This document shows, one piece after another, positions 28,208 through 36,586 of a stretch of 64,000 bases of DNA. The translations under genes and the position numbers were made by a program. Source of the DNA: an uncultured Lachnospiraceae bacterium (lineage in GTDB: Bacteria; Bacillota; Clostridia; Lachnospirales; Lachnospiraceae); assembly GCA_947177165.1 (NCBI GenBank), contig CAMWTP010000003.1, forward strand, positions 1-64,000, in the 5' to 3' direction. Under the pieces are notes generated by a model. It did no database searches. It had not been told where the DNA came from and worked only from the letters and a program-made list of their open reading frames with translations. Each line of letters begins with the position of its first letter. Within the stretch, counting starts at the first letter, position 1.

Positions 28208-30013
28208 TTATTGATCCTGTACACTCTTCCAATATTTCATGTCGTGCAAAGATGTCCACTCTGCCTGATAATCCGCTTTGCTGCTGTCATACTTCGTGCA
28301 GATGAGTATCAATGATCTTACATAAAATGAAAGAAATACAAAGATCTGGCGGAAAGAGCGCCTCACCTCAATCCCCTGCATACTTGCATCATCATACAGT
28401 ACAACCCTGCCTGTCCTAAATAAATCTATGGGATGAACCCCCATAAAAAATGCCCTGGTTTCCTTTTCCGGGGGCAGGAGCCATCCATTCAGTGTAATAA
28501 TCTGCCACAGCAGACCATGCATTTTCTTTTTCCTGGCTGCCCACTTGAAAATATCTTTTATACTATTCTGCTCCGACAAATTACTGCACTTCATACATTT
28601 ACAGCGCTTTAATTTTTCTGACATATCTGTCATTTTATATCCCATCTGTACGATTTTCTGATGGTATGCTTCCACATTCACCTGCATTAACCACGCAGGA
28701 CCCCTGCAGAAATCTACCAATGCCTGATAGACCAGCTTCATATCTCTATACCGATATCGGAGTAATGGGATCAACAATCTGACAGCCATCGTCTTAACCA
28801 TTCGTTTCTTTCCGAAATCTGGACAATACCTCGCGTTCACGATCAGCATATTTCTAAGATCGTAATACTCGTTGCTCGAGACACGCCTGTTATCCATCAC
28901 AGGATGCCAGACGGAAATACCATTCATGCTTATAATGTTTTTTGTATTTCTCAGACTGTATTCCACATCATCCTCATGGATAAAGACTGGAATCGGAAGA
29001 TTGTCCTTCCTTACATCCGCCACCGGCACACAGCAGTACCACCATGCTGCATAATCGCGCTTCTGCTCCAGTTCGTTCCACACAACATTGGAAAATTGCC
29101 GCAAATCAAGTCCCCTATTGATAAAATGACACTTCCCGCCATTCCATACTGCACCGTTCTCATGCTGTATATATTTCTCGTCAAGCCGCAGCATTGCACC
29201 CGCGATAAAATCAGACTGATATTGCGGCTTAAGACATCTGAGTATTGTGTAGGTCCGTATCAGCCCTTCCGTCAATATCTCTATGTCATCATCCATAAAA
29301 ATGACATGTGTGATGTTCTTTTCCCGCTTTACTTTGTCAATCTCGATCAAACCTCTGGCAAATCCACCCGCGCCTCCCACATTCGGATTATGGCATACAT
29401 GGACATTATCGTTCTGCAGTGCCTCAATTGGCAGTGTCCTTCCATTATCCGTGATAAACACCTGCAGATGCCCGTACAAGACGGAGTCCTTATTTTCCAG
29501 AAATGATTTGCACAGCAGCTCCAGACTACGCATAAGATATGCTTCCCGTTTATAGGTGCATATGTTCAATGCCAGTATTATGTCTCTCTCAATACCTGTC
29601 TCTCCCTCAAAAAATGCACTGCGGCATATTGCCCCGTCTGTCAGCGCCCTCAGCGAAAAATAAATTACCCCCTGCCTCTGCATTGGTATGTCATACTTTA
29701 TTACATCGCCATCAACTGCCTCCACGCACCCGCCAGCTATCTTTTTCTGACACTGTTTCCTATTGCGATCTATATATACATAAAAGACCTGAACAGTGAA
29801 TTTTCCATTGAGACACAGATGCAAAGTTATCTTTCGCAGCTCACAGCAGGTGCACCATTTGCCAATCGAAAAGGCATTTAAATATGCATCTGTCGACCAT
29901 TCGGCGCCTTTTTCAAAAATAATATATTTGTCATTTTTGTATCCGATCTTTCCATTGCTGTGGCTGTATAATCCATCTGCATTTTCTGATAATAATATCT
30001 TCTGTAGAATCAT
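28208..30013 (-). CDS. GlfT2-like glycosyltransferase (GT2 family)
   Basis: A 601-residue processive-type transferase. An N-terminal beta-sandwich (about residues 1-135) is followed by a GT-A domain: ILALNICTYKREAYL, NVGGAGGFARGL, FMDDDIEI (metal-binding DDD) and PVFIHEDDVEYSLRN (catalytic-base region). This layout is that of mycobacterial GlfT2 galactofuranosyltransferase. The C-terminal about 200 residues are helical, with amphipathic segments for membrane contact. The product may be a galactofuran or another repeating chain; no UDP-galactopyranose mutase is seen in the window. Confidence 0.85.
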   Translation of the reverse strand: MILQKILLSENADGLYSHSNGKIGYKNDKYIIFEKGAEWSTDAYLNAFSIGKWCTCCELRKITLHLCLNGKFTVQVFYVYIDRNRKQCQKKIAGGCVEAVDGDVIKYDIPMQRQGVIYFSLRALTDGAICRSAFFEGETGIERDIILALNICTYKREAYLMRSLELLCKSFLENKDSVLYGHLQVFITDNGRTLPIEALQNDNVHVCHNPNVGGAGGFARGLIEIDKVKREKNITHVIFMDDDIEILTEGLIRTYTILRCLKPQYQSDFIAGAMLRLDEKYIQHENGAVWNGGKCHFINRGLDLRQFSNVVWNELEQKRDYAAWWYCCVPVADVRKDNLPIPVFIHEDDVEYSLRNTKNIISMNGISVWHPVMDNRRVSSNEYYDLRNMLIVNARYCPDFGKKRMVKTMAVRLLIPLLRYRYRDMKLVYQALVDFCRGPAWLMQVNVEAYHQKIVQMGYKMTDMSEKLKRCKCMKCSNLSEQNSIKDIFKWAARKKKMHGLLWQIITLNGWLLPPEKETRAFFMGVHPIDLFRTGRVVLYDDASMQGIEVRRSFRQIFVFLSFYVRSLILICTKYDSSKADYQAEWTSLHDMKYWKSVQDQ

Positions 30014-30091
30014 TCATCCATCCCCGTCCAAACCCACTAAAAAATCCCGACATAACCTCTGCCAACCGTCTTCCGACAAGATAAAATCCGT

Positions 30092-30199
30092 TTAGTGTGC
30101 CACAATTGCATATGTACCAATACCAGCCTTTACTTCGAAAGTAACGGTATTTGGATTTGTATCCTGATCCTCATATCCAATTCCTCCTATCCAGTCTTA
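30092..30199 (-). pseudogene. C-terminal fragment of an unknown secreted-type protein
   Basis: An open stretch of about 35 codons ends with a stop and reads DWIGGIGYEDQDTNPNTVTF, then a KAGIGTYAIVAH terminus. It is preceded in frame by a stop and has no start. It looks like the tail of a beta-rich extracellular domain whose gene was deleted. The rest of the 300 bases between the GlfT2-like gene and the next regulator holds only promoter-like sequence. Confidence 0.45.
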
Positions 30200-30241
30200 T
30201 GAGATTTTGAATATTATAGCACCAAATTTATTGTATTGCAA

Positions 30242-30271
30242 CTAATAGTTAAGATTTCATTTAACTATTAG
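30242..30271. promoter_or_regulatory. Probable operator upstream of the XRE regulator
   Basis: A perfect 11-bp inverted repeat, CTAATAGTTAA (30242-30252) and TTAACTATTAG (30261-30271), with a further half-site ATAGTTAA at 30273, lies about 65 bases before the regulator. An AT-rich -10-like TATTAT follows. Autoregulation is inferred. Confidence 0.6.
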
Positions 30272-30334
30272 ATAGTTAAAATATTATATCCATAAAGTTA
30301 GAATAGTAAGTAGTGTTTTATGATTGGAGAATTT

Positions 30335-30667
30335 ATGGATAGAAAATTGCTTGGAAATCGTATTAAAGAAGAGAGACTGCGCATTGGGCTTACACAGGAA
30401 CAGATTGCGGAACGCATAAACGTGTCGACCACATATATAGGCTATGTCGAACGCGGAGAGCGTTCTATTACATTGGAAAAACTGATTTTGCTGGCTGAAT
30501 GTTTTCATGTGACGATAGATTCCCTGCTTCATAACGCCGTAAACGACGAACCCCGGCTCCGGGACAACCGCATAAAGTCATTATGGAACAGTTCTTCAGA
30601 TAAAGAAAAAGATTTGATAATAGATATTGCAGAGGTTGTCCTGAAAAACCTTTCAAGCAACCAATAG
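30335..30667 (+). CDS. XRE-family transcriptional regulator
   Basis: A 110-residue DNA-binding protein. An N-terminal helix-turn-helix (IKEERLRIGLTQEQIAERIN, then YIGYVERGERSITLEKL) is followed by a short helical tail (DKEKDLIIDIAEVVLKNL). The start at 30335 has GGAG 5 bases before it. It stands alone on the plus strand between the polysaccharide locus and a two-component system. The target is unknown. Confidence 0.88.
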   Translation: MDRKLLGNRIKEERLRIGLTQEQIAERINVSTTYIGYVERGERSITLEKLILLAECFHVTIDSLLHNAVNDEPRLRDNRIKSLWNSSSDKEKDLIIDIAEVVLKNLSSNQ

Positions 30668-30754
30668 TTACTATTGATTTTGTCCTCATAATACACGATC
30701 TACGTGTGCCATGATCTTTTCGGGAAATATCCCATAAAAATACTCACGGCGATT

Positions 30755-32068
30755 TCATCTGTCGTGAGTATATTTTATTGGCAGAGTAACTGTTATCTGG
30801 ACAGTGTCCACAATCGGAACAGATGCGGTTATCCTGCCCTTGTGCGCCCTCGCGATCGATTTTGCGATGGACAGTCCCAGACCATATCCCCCGGTTTCCG
30901 AATTTCTCGATTGTTCTGTCCTGTAAAAGCGCTCAAAAAAAAGTCGAAGCTGTTCGTCACTGACTGGTTCCGAGCTGTTTCGCACACTCAGGCAGATACT
31001 GTGATTCTTTTTTTCCAGCCTCAATAAAATGTCATCACTGCTGCCGTCCTCCCGCTCTTTCGTATATTTGATGGCGTTGTCCAGAAGGATACCCACAATC
31101 TGCCGGATGCTGTTCTCATCGCCATGGCAGGAGAGCATCGGCGTTATCTCAGCCGCAATGTTTCGTTGTTTGCTGCGTGCCAATGCCTGGAAGGACTGGA
31201 CGGTTTCCCCCACGACATCTGATATCGGAAAGTCAATCATGGTAAACTGCTGCCTGTTCCCCTCCATGCGCGACAGCGTCAGCAGGTCGTTCGTGAGCGC
31301 TGCCATCCTCTTTGTCTGCTTGCAGATATCCTGCAGCCACTCGTTCTCCTCCCCGATCTCCATGGCAAGAATTTCGGCATCAGCGTCAATGATCGTGACC
31401 GGTGTCCTGATCTCATGCCCTGCCACCGAGATAAACTGATTCTGCTTCTCATAGCTCTCCGATACCGGTCTTACAATCTTTTTCGAAAAAAGAACAATGA
31501 CAACAAAAATGACCAACAGTCCCAGGAAGGAGATCAGGCAATTGATCAAAAGTGAATTTCTGAACATGAAAAGATTTCTGCCGCAGTCTAAAAATATGAC
31601 ACAGATGTCATTTTCATCCTCGCTTGTATTCAATATCCTCACGTACCGAAAATCACCGATAAATCCTCTGTCACTCTTTTTCCTGTATGCATGACTGGCA
31701 TAATCCATAGCCTCTGTCTCGTCCACCATGGCAATGTGATCTGTCTTTACTGTCATGATTTCCCCCTCTGCCGAAAGCTCCGCAACAAAAAACCGCGCCT
31801 CATACATCGTCTCCGGCGACAGCAGCCTTCGCCCCATAAACCCTTTATGCCTGTCAGATACTGTCTCCTCTGGCACTTCCATTTTCTCAGGTGGCAATAC
31901 CGGCATAGGATGTCCGCCGTTATCAGCTATTATGTCAAGCACCCTGTCCGCGTTGAACACTAACTCCTTATAAGTGAGCAAATTGCTGGATATTACAATA
32001 ATGCCCAGCAACAGTAACAGTGATATCGTTGAAAGAATTATGAATCTCGCTCTCAGCTTCCTGATCAT
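30755..32068 (-). CDS. Membrane sensor histidine kinase
   Basis: A 437-residue sensor kinase with helices at about residues 10-30 and 178-200 and an extracellular domain between them. The dimerisation box is SVAGHEIRTPVTIID (phospho-His), and the ATPase domain shows LLDNAIKY and GGYGLGLSIAKS. It is last in an operon with its regulator (28 bases upstream) and with VTC, DUF4956 and carbohydrate-binding genes, which suggests it senses a condition tied to that surface system. Confidence 0.92.
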   Translation of the reverse strand: MIRKLRARFIILSTISLLLLLGIIVISSNLLTYKELVFNADRVLDIIADNGGHPMPVLPPEKMEVPEETVSDRHKGFMGRRLLSPETMYEARFFVAELSAEGEIMTVKTDHIAMVDETEAMDYASHAYRKKSDRGFIGDFRYVRILNTSEDENDICVIFLDCGRNLFMFRNSLLINCLISFLGLLVIFVVIVLFSKKIVRPVSESYEKQNQFISVAGHEIRTPVTIIDADAEILAMEIGEENEWLQDICKQTKRMAALTNDLLTLSRMEGNRQQFTMIDFPISDVVGETVQSFQALARSKQRNIAAEITPMLSCHGDENSIRQIVGILLDNAIKYTKEREDGSSDDILLRLEKKNHSICLSVRNSSEPVSDEQLRLFFERFYRTEQSRNSETGGYGLGLSIAKSIARAHKGRITASVPIVDTVQITVTLPIKYTHDR

Positions 32069-32096
32069 CTATATCCTCCGTATCCGCCCTAATCCT

Positions 32097-32777
32097 TCAC
32101 GTACTTTCTTCTAAAGAATACCCCGCATTGCGCCTTGCCCTGATCTCCACATCTGCCTTGAGCACTGCAAGCTTTTTGCGCAGATAGGATATATACGTCC
32201 ACACTACATTGCTCTCCGCGTTTGCCTCAAAACCCCAGATCCTGTCCATAAACTGCTCCGCCGATATGATCTGTCCAGGATTTCGCATCATGAGTTCGAT
32301 CATCTGAAACTCCTTGTTCGCAAGAACAAAGCTGTTGAAAGGCGAGGACAGCGTAAAGGACGCACAGTCAAGCGTAAGATTCCCCAGATGCAGCTTCGCG
32401 TCTGCCTGCACTGCCGCCGCACTGCTTCGGGTCATGGCGCGTATGCGGGCCAGCAGCTCTTTGGATGCAAACGGCTTTGTGAGATAGTCATTTGCCCCGC
32501 TGTCAAGTCCGGTCACCTTGTCATCCACCTCCGCCTTTGCGGTCAGTATAATTACCGGAACCTTGCTGCCTGCCTTTCTGATTTTCTGCAATACGCTGAT
32601 TCCGTCCATGCGCGGCATCATCACATCCAGTATCACGCCATCGTATTCATTTGCTTCCAGATATTCCAACGCCTCGATGCCGTCATAAGCCGCATCGACG
32701 GTATAATTGTTTTTCTTGAGGATTGTCACGATCGCCTTGGAAAGCGACGCTTCATCCTCAGCCAGCAACAGTCTCAT
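32097..32777 (-). CDS. OmpR/PhoB-family response regulator
   Basis: A 226-residue regulator: receiver with LAEDEAS, phospho-Asp in VILDVMMPRMDG, LTAKA and KPFA (Lys), then a winged helix with ANKEFQMIELMMRNPGQII and WTYISYLRKKL. The start overlaps the stop of the upstream lipoprotein gene by 4 bases (ATGA). A plausible own target is the pair of direct repeats at the head of the operon (36501-36517). Confidence 0.93.
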   Translation of the reverse strand: MRLLLAEDEASLSKAIVTILKKNNYTVDAAYDGIEALEYLEANEYDGVILDVMMPRMDGISVLQKIRKAGSKVPVIILTAKAEVDDKVTGLDSGANDYLTKPFASKELLARIRAMTRSSAAAVQADAKLHLGNLTLDCASFTLSSPFNSFVLANKEFQMIELMMRNPGQIISAEQFMDRIWGFEANAESNVVWTYISYLRKKLAVLKADVEIRARRNAGYSLEEST

Positions 32778-34675
32778 TGTTCCACTGCCTCCTCTGATTT
32801 CCCACCATCTTCAAGCGCGGACGGTTTGGGCATTCCTTCCGGTCTCCCGCCATCTTCAGTCGCAGGCGGTTCCGGCATTCCCTCCGGCCGCTCGCCATTC
32901 CCAAACTCCGGCGGCTGCTGCATTCCTTCTGGCCGCTCATCATTATGAAAATCTGGTGCTCCTTCCGGTCTCCCGCCGCCCTGGCCTCCGTGTCTTCCGC
33001 CGCCGAATCCAAAGCTGTCTCCGTAGACTAAACTGTCCATTGCAACCTCAGTCTCTGTGTCACCGGTCTTTACAGTGTAGGAACGACCGATCTCAATTTC
33101 CGGACAGCTGACCACAACAGAATTATAACCTTTTTCCGCCGTCCATGCAACAAGCTCTCTACCATCACTGTCAAGCAGCACGATATCGCTGCCTGCCGCA
33201 TTCTGCTGCTGTGTATTGACCAGAATCGTGCCCTGCGTTGATCCTGAACCAAAATTCTGCGCCATTCCGCTCTGACCTGAGGCCACCACAATACCGCCGC
33301 AGATCACGGCGTCAATCCCATAGTCAAGCGCACCATCTCCGCCGCCTGAAGATCCTGCCACATAAAGTTCACCGCCGCTCACCGTGAGATAACCGTTTGA
33401 GTCAACACCGTCGCCCTCCGCATTAATGCGGACAATACCACCCGAGATGTGGATGTTCGCGTCGCTCTGCGTATCGCCCATACCGCCGCCAAAACCGCCG
33501 CGTCCTCCCTGAAAGTCCTTCCGCCTCTCATCCGCACTTATATCTGAACTGCTGTCCAGCGTTTTATCAGCTGTGCTCTTGTCTGACATTTTTTCCACAG
33601 GTGCATCTGCGCTCAAAACCGCTTCTGAGGACGTTGCGGATGATCGCTTGTCCGTGGCATTCAGCCCGTCATCAGAGGAGGTAATGTCAATCTCACCGCC
33701 GGATATGTTGATAAGCCTTGCCTCCAGTCCTTCGTACGACTGCTCCACTGTAATCGTTCCGCCTGCAATATTGATCTCATTGATTGCATTGACTCCGTCA
33801 CTCCCGGCATTCAGCAAAAAGTTTCCGCCTGCAATATACACAAATCCCAGCGTGTCATCGTCATCATTTTGCGACTGTATCGCATCTTTTCCGGCTGTGA
33901 TGGCAAAACTGCCGTCCGCAATCGCTATATTATCCTTGCCTGTCATTCCGTGCGACGCCGCTGTGATCTTGTAATTGCCATTTGTGACGACGAGCTCATT
34001 TTTGGACACAATACCGTGGTCTGCGGGCGAATCAATAATGAGCGTCCCTGTCCCGTTCAGCGTCAAATCATCTTTGGAAAAAATAGCTGCATCAATGTTA
34101 TTGTCATCGATCGCCGCAAATGTCCCACCATTTTCCAGTGTATTTTCTGTTCCTTCAGCCAGCGTCACAAACACTTTATCAGCCTTTTTTACATAGATAG
34201 CTGCGGACGATTTTGATGTAATGTTGACACCGCCCAGCACCAGCTGGACTTTTTCTGATTTGTCCACATCAACGATGATCATTCCATCACTCAATGTGCC
34301 GCTGACGAAATAATCTCCCTCGCCAGTGATCGTGACAGTGCTTCCATCTATGGTGACATTTTGGGAATCCGTCGTGCAGCCTTTATCGGAAAGTGTGATA
34401 CTGTCACACTTCGCGGCATCGTACTCCCCGCTCAGATCGCGATCTGAAAATAGCTTTGAGGGATCGATTATCGTTTCGTTATCCGCTGCGCCAGATATGA
34501 CACTTGTGTCATTTTTATTTGCCGGGCTGCCCGTCTCACTGCTCATTCCAGCATTTTCTGTCTCTATTGCAGCCGCGTTTATATCCGTATTTTGATTTGC
34601 CTGACTTCCGCATGCTGTCACAAACATACTATACATTAAGACAGCTGCCATAACCTGAAATCTCTTTTTTTTCAT
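32774..34675 (-). CDS. Carbohydrate-binding domain lipoprotein (Cthe_2159-like)
   Basis: A 633-residue lipoprotein with lipobox VTAC near residue 22. The bulk is a right-handed beta-helix-like protein of repeating short strands (VTITGEGDYFVSGTL, SSAAIYVKKADKVFVTLAEG, INIAGGTITVEQSYEGLEA, then ISGGEIDITSSDDGLNA), which matches the Cthe_2159 polysaccharide-binding family. The final 65 residues are four imperfect copies of a Pro/Glu/Gly-rich unit ending ERPEGM or GRPEGM, probably a flexible wall-spanning or surface tail. It sits between a DUF4956 gene and a two-component system. Confidence 0.82.
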   Translation of the reverse strand: MKKKRFQVMAAVLMYSMFVTACGSQANQNTDINAAAIETENAGMSSETGSPANKNDTSVISGAADNETIIDPSKLFSDRDLSGEYDAAKCDSITLSDKGCTTDSQNVTIDGSTVTITGEGDYFVSGTLSDGMIIVDVDKSEKVQLVLGGVNITSKSSAAIYVKKADKVFVTLAEGTENTLENGGTFAAIDDNNIDAAIFSKDDLTLNGTGTLIIDSPADHGIVSKNELVVTNGNYKITAASHGMTGKDNIAIADGSFAITAGKDAIQSQNDDDDTLGFVYIAGGNFLLNAGSDGVNAINEINIAGGTITVEQSYEGLEARLINISGGEIDITSSDDGLNATDKRSSATSSEAVLSADAPVEKMSDKSTADKTLDSSSDISADERRKDFQGGRGGFGGGMGDTQSDANIHISGGIVRINAEGDGVDSNGYLTVSGGELYVAGSSGGGDGALDYGIDAVICGGIVVASGQSGMAQNFGSGSTQGTILVNTQQQNAAGSDIVLLDSDGRELVAWTAEKGYNSVVVSCPEIEIGRSYTVKTGDTETEVAMDSLVYGDSFGFGGGRHGGQGGGRPEGAPDFHNDERPEGMQQPPEFGNGERPEGMPEPPATEDGGRPEGMPKPSALEDGGKSEEAVEQ

Positions 34676-34818
34676 GATATACTCCTCCTAAACACAGGAT
34701 TCCCATCTGCATACGCAATATCAGAAAACCTCAACGCAATGCAATGCCCTGTATGCCTTCTCCACTATCCCTGCTGTTTTCCCTGAAAACTACTCTCGAA
34801 AATGCCTATAGAAACATC

Positions 34819-35517
34819 CTACATCATCTCCGACACACTGCTCTCCTGATTGGTCAGCGAAATCTCCAGATTTCCGTTCCTGCAGCGCACATCATCGATA
34901 AACGCCTTCTCTTTCCCCGTTTCCCGAAACGTAATATGATAGGTCAGCTTGAACAAACTTCCCATGTTTGTCGTCTTGACATTGAGCAGCTCGCACTTGC
35001 TCGCGTACTGGTCAAACAGATCGTCAAACACATCCACATAGTCCAAATCCTCCGGAATCGTAATGTGCAGCGTCCGCTCCAAAACAGCGTTCTTCCGCGT
35101 GCCAAAATCGATCTGCGCATAGAGCATATTAGCCGCTCCCATAATGATCACAAACAAAAACGCATACGCAATATAACCCATTCCGGTGATGATACCTGCT
35201 CCCATCGCCAGAAAGAGCGCACCGATCTCCCTGGCCGTGCCCGGTGCGGATCGGAACCGTACCAGACTAAAAGCTCCTGCCACGGCCACGCCTGCCCCCA
35301 CATTTCCGTTTACCATCATGATCACCACGCACACAATCGCTGGAATGGTGGCAATTGTCACGATAAAACTCCTGGAGTATGTATTCCTGTACATATACAT
35401 CACTGACAATATAAATCCTATAACAAGTGAGCTCACAATGCAAATCATAAAATTCGTCACGGAGATCACACTCGCCGTCTCCGCGTCAAATATTCCTCTG
35501 AAAATATTCTCAAACAT
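34819..35517 (-). CDS. DUF4956 membrane protein
   Basis: A 232-residue protein. Four hydrophobic segments lie in the first 120 residues (VTNFMICIVSSLVIGFILSV; FIVTIATIPAIVCVVIMMV; GVAVAGAFSLVRFRSAPGTA; IGALFLAMGAGIITGMGYIA), followed by a ferredoxin-like soluble domain. The FSLVRFRSAPGTAREI block is the signature I know for DUF4956. Function unknown; family members often pair with VTC-domain genes, as here. Confidence 0.82.
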   Translation of the reverse strand: MFENIFRGIFDAETASVISVTNFMICIVSSLVIGFILSVMYMYRNTYSRSFIVTIATIPAIVCVVIMMVNGNVGAGVAVAGAFSLVRFRSAPGTAREIGALFLAMGAGIITGMGYIAYAFLFVIIMGAANMLYAQIDFGTRKNAVLERTLHITIPEDLDYVDVFDDLFDQYASKCELLNVKTTNMGSLFKLTYHITFRETGKEKAFIDDVRCRNGNLEISLTNQESSVSEMM

Positions 35518-35532
35518 ACTGATAACCTCTTC

Positions 35533-35556
35533 TTAGGAACTGTACATAGTTCCTTA
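35533..35556. repeat. Small palindrome TAGGAACTGT/TAGTTCCTTA
   Basis: TTAGGAACTG and ATAGTTCCTTA face each other across three bases between the DUF4956 and VTC genes. The arm AGGAACT recurs inverted or direct at 18462, 55311 and 58157, so it may be the minimal form of a dispersed element. Confidence 0.4.
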
Positions 35557-35605
35557 TTTTATTTACGCCATAAATATTCACAAGTAAACAGCATTCTGCT
35601 GCCTG

Positions 35606-36337
35606 TTATGCGATAAACACCTTACCCGCTGTCTCTGTCTGGTGTCCAAAGATCATTTTCTCATATGCTGTCCCATATTTTGAGAAGGAAGTCTTATAAA
35701 TTTTTTCCTGCGCCAGCACATGCGACATCCAGAGTGGAATACCGCCCGAGGTCTTGATTTCCATCAATACCATGTCGCCGTCAATCAGCGCCTCCCCCCA
35801 CACTTCCCTGGAAAGTGAGAGCTCCTCCTGTCTTGCAAGAATATTCTCATCGAACGTCACCCTGAAATCACTGCCATCCAGCGCATAGAACGCTTCCCTC
35901 TCATAGGACAAAAACACTTTCGGCTTCAAAGTCTGGTACAGCTGAAAAAAGTAGTCAATCTCATTCCCAATCTGCGTCGCCTTGGGAAATGGCGTATCGC
36001 GCACTAACCACTCCAATGCCTCCAGCTGCGAAAGCGACTCGCGGCGCTTATACACGACATCATCATATTTTTTCTTGAGCTCAATGAACACTTCGTCCTC
36101 CGCCTTCACCTGCCTATAGCTTCTGATGCGAAGCTTCTCTTTGTAAATTGGCTTCTCGATAGAGCGGCGCACCAGTATGTAACTGTCTGTATCGAAATAC
36201 ACATTCCTGATCGTGGTGTGACCAAAATTGTCGAGCTTCATGTGGGGAAGCATCGCCTCCAGCACTGCCTTACGCTGTCTCCTCGTCATCATATACTTCA
36301 TCTCATAACGCTTAAATACTGCCTGATATGCCATCAT
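35606..36337 (-). CDS. VTC-domain (polyphosphate polymerase-like) protein
   Basis: A 243-residue CYTH-fold protein of the VTC family, named after the yeast polyphosphate polymerase core. Visible blocks: FKRYEMKYMMTRRQ, IRNVYFDTDSYILVRRSIEKP, KLRIRSYRQ, VFIELKKKYDDVVYKRR and EIKTSGGIPLW with the metal-binding Glu. The start was moved 39 codons into the open frame because AAAGGAG lies 6 bases before the paired ATG codons. It heads the operon. Whether it makes polyphosphate is unproven; bacterial members next to DUF4956 have no assigned role that I know. Confidence 0.85.
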   Translation of the reverse strand: MMAYQAVFKRYEMKYMMTRRQRKAVLEAMLPHMKLDNFGHTTIRNVYFDTDSYILVRRSIEKPIYKEKLRIRSYRQVKAEDEVFIELKKKYDDVVYKRRESLSQLEALEWLVRDTPFPKATQIGNEIDYFFQLYQTLKPKVFLSYEREAFYALDGSDFRVTFDENILARQEELSLSREVWGEALIDGDMVLMEIKTSGGIPLWMSHVLAQEKIYKTSFSKYGTAYEKMIFGHQTETAGKVFIA

Positions 36338-36484
36338 CCTTATCTCCTTTGCAGCTGTGGACATTCCACAGTTTATTTTATTATACCGTTTTGAACCCTT
36401 CATCCTTGCAGGCATCCCGCCATGCACAATCCTGTCCTGAACTGTGAGGATCACTCTTTTCTTATCGCTTGCTGCTATGATATG

Positions 36485-36517
36485 AGTATAGAATGCGAAG
36501 CTTAAACGAAACTTAAA
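36485..36517 (-). promoter_or_regulatory. Promoter of the VTC operon with response-regulator-type repeats
   Basis: On the minus strand, two TTTAAG boxes (36512-36517 and 36501-36506) are spaced 11 bases start to start, as for OmpR/PhoB-family regulators. A -10 TATACT (36485-36490) follows with 10 bases between, and there is no good -35. This is the layout of an activator-dependent promoter. The transcript leader would be about 140 bases. The repeats also lie inside the left attachment site of the island. Confidence 0.6.
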
Positions 36518-36542
36518 TCAGGTGTGATTATTTTGTGAATTC
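36502..36542. repeat. attL: left 41-bp direct repeat of the island
   Basis: The 41 bases starting TTAAACGAAACTTAAATCAG and ending TTTTGTGAATTC recur at 45841-45881 in the same orientation. They differ only at position 26 (A here, T at the other end). The pair brackets the integrase-bearing island, with the integrase next to the other copy. Confidence 0.85.
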
Positions 36543-36564
36543 TATGGGGATTTTCATGACTTTC

Positions 36565-36586
36565 TGTCACTAGCCTGTCACTAGTA
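36565..36586. repeat. Left pair of TGTCACTAG arm-type repeats
   Basis: TGTCACTAG occurs at 36565-36573 and 36576-36584, 11 bases apart (one helical turn). The same pair, with the same spacing, is found at 45722-45741 near the other end. They look like integrase arm-binding sites. The second copy contains the stop codon of the sigma gene. Confidence 0.65.
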
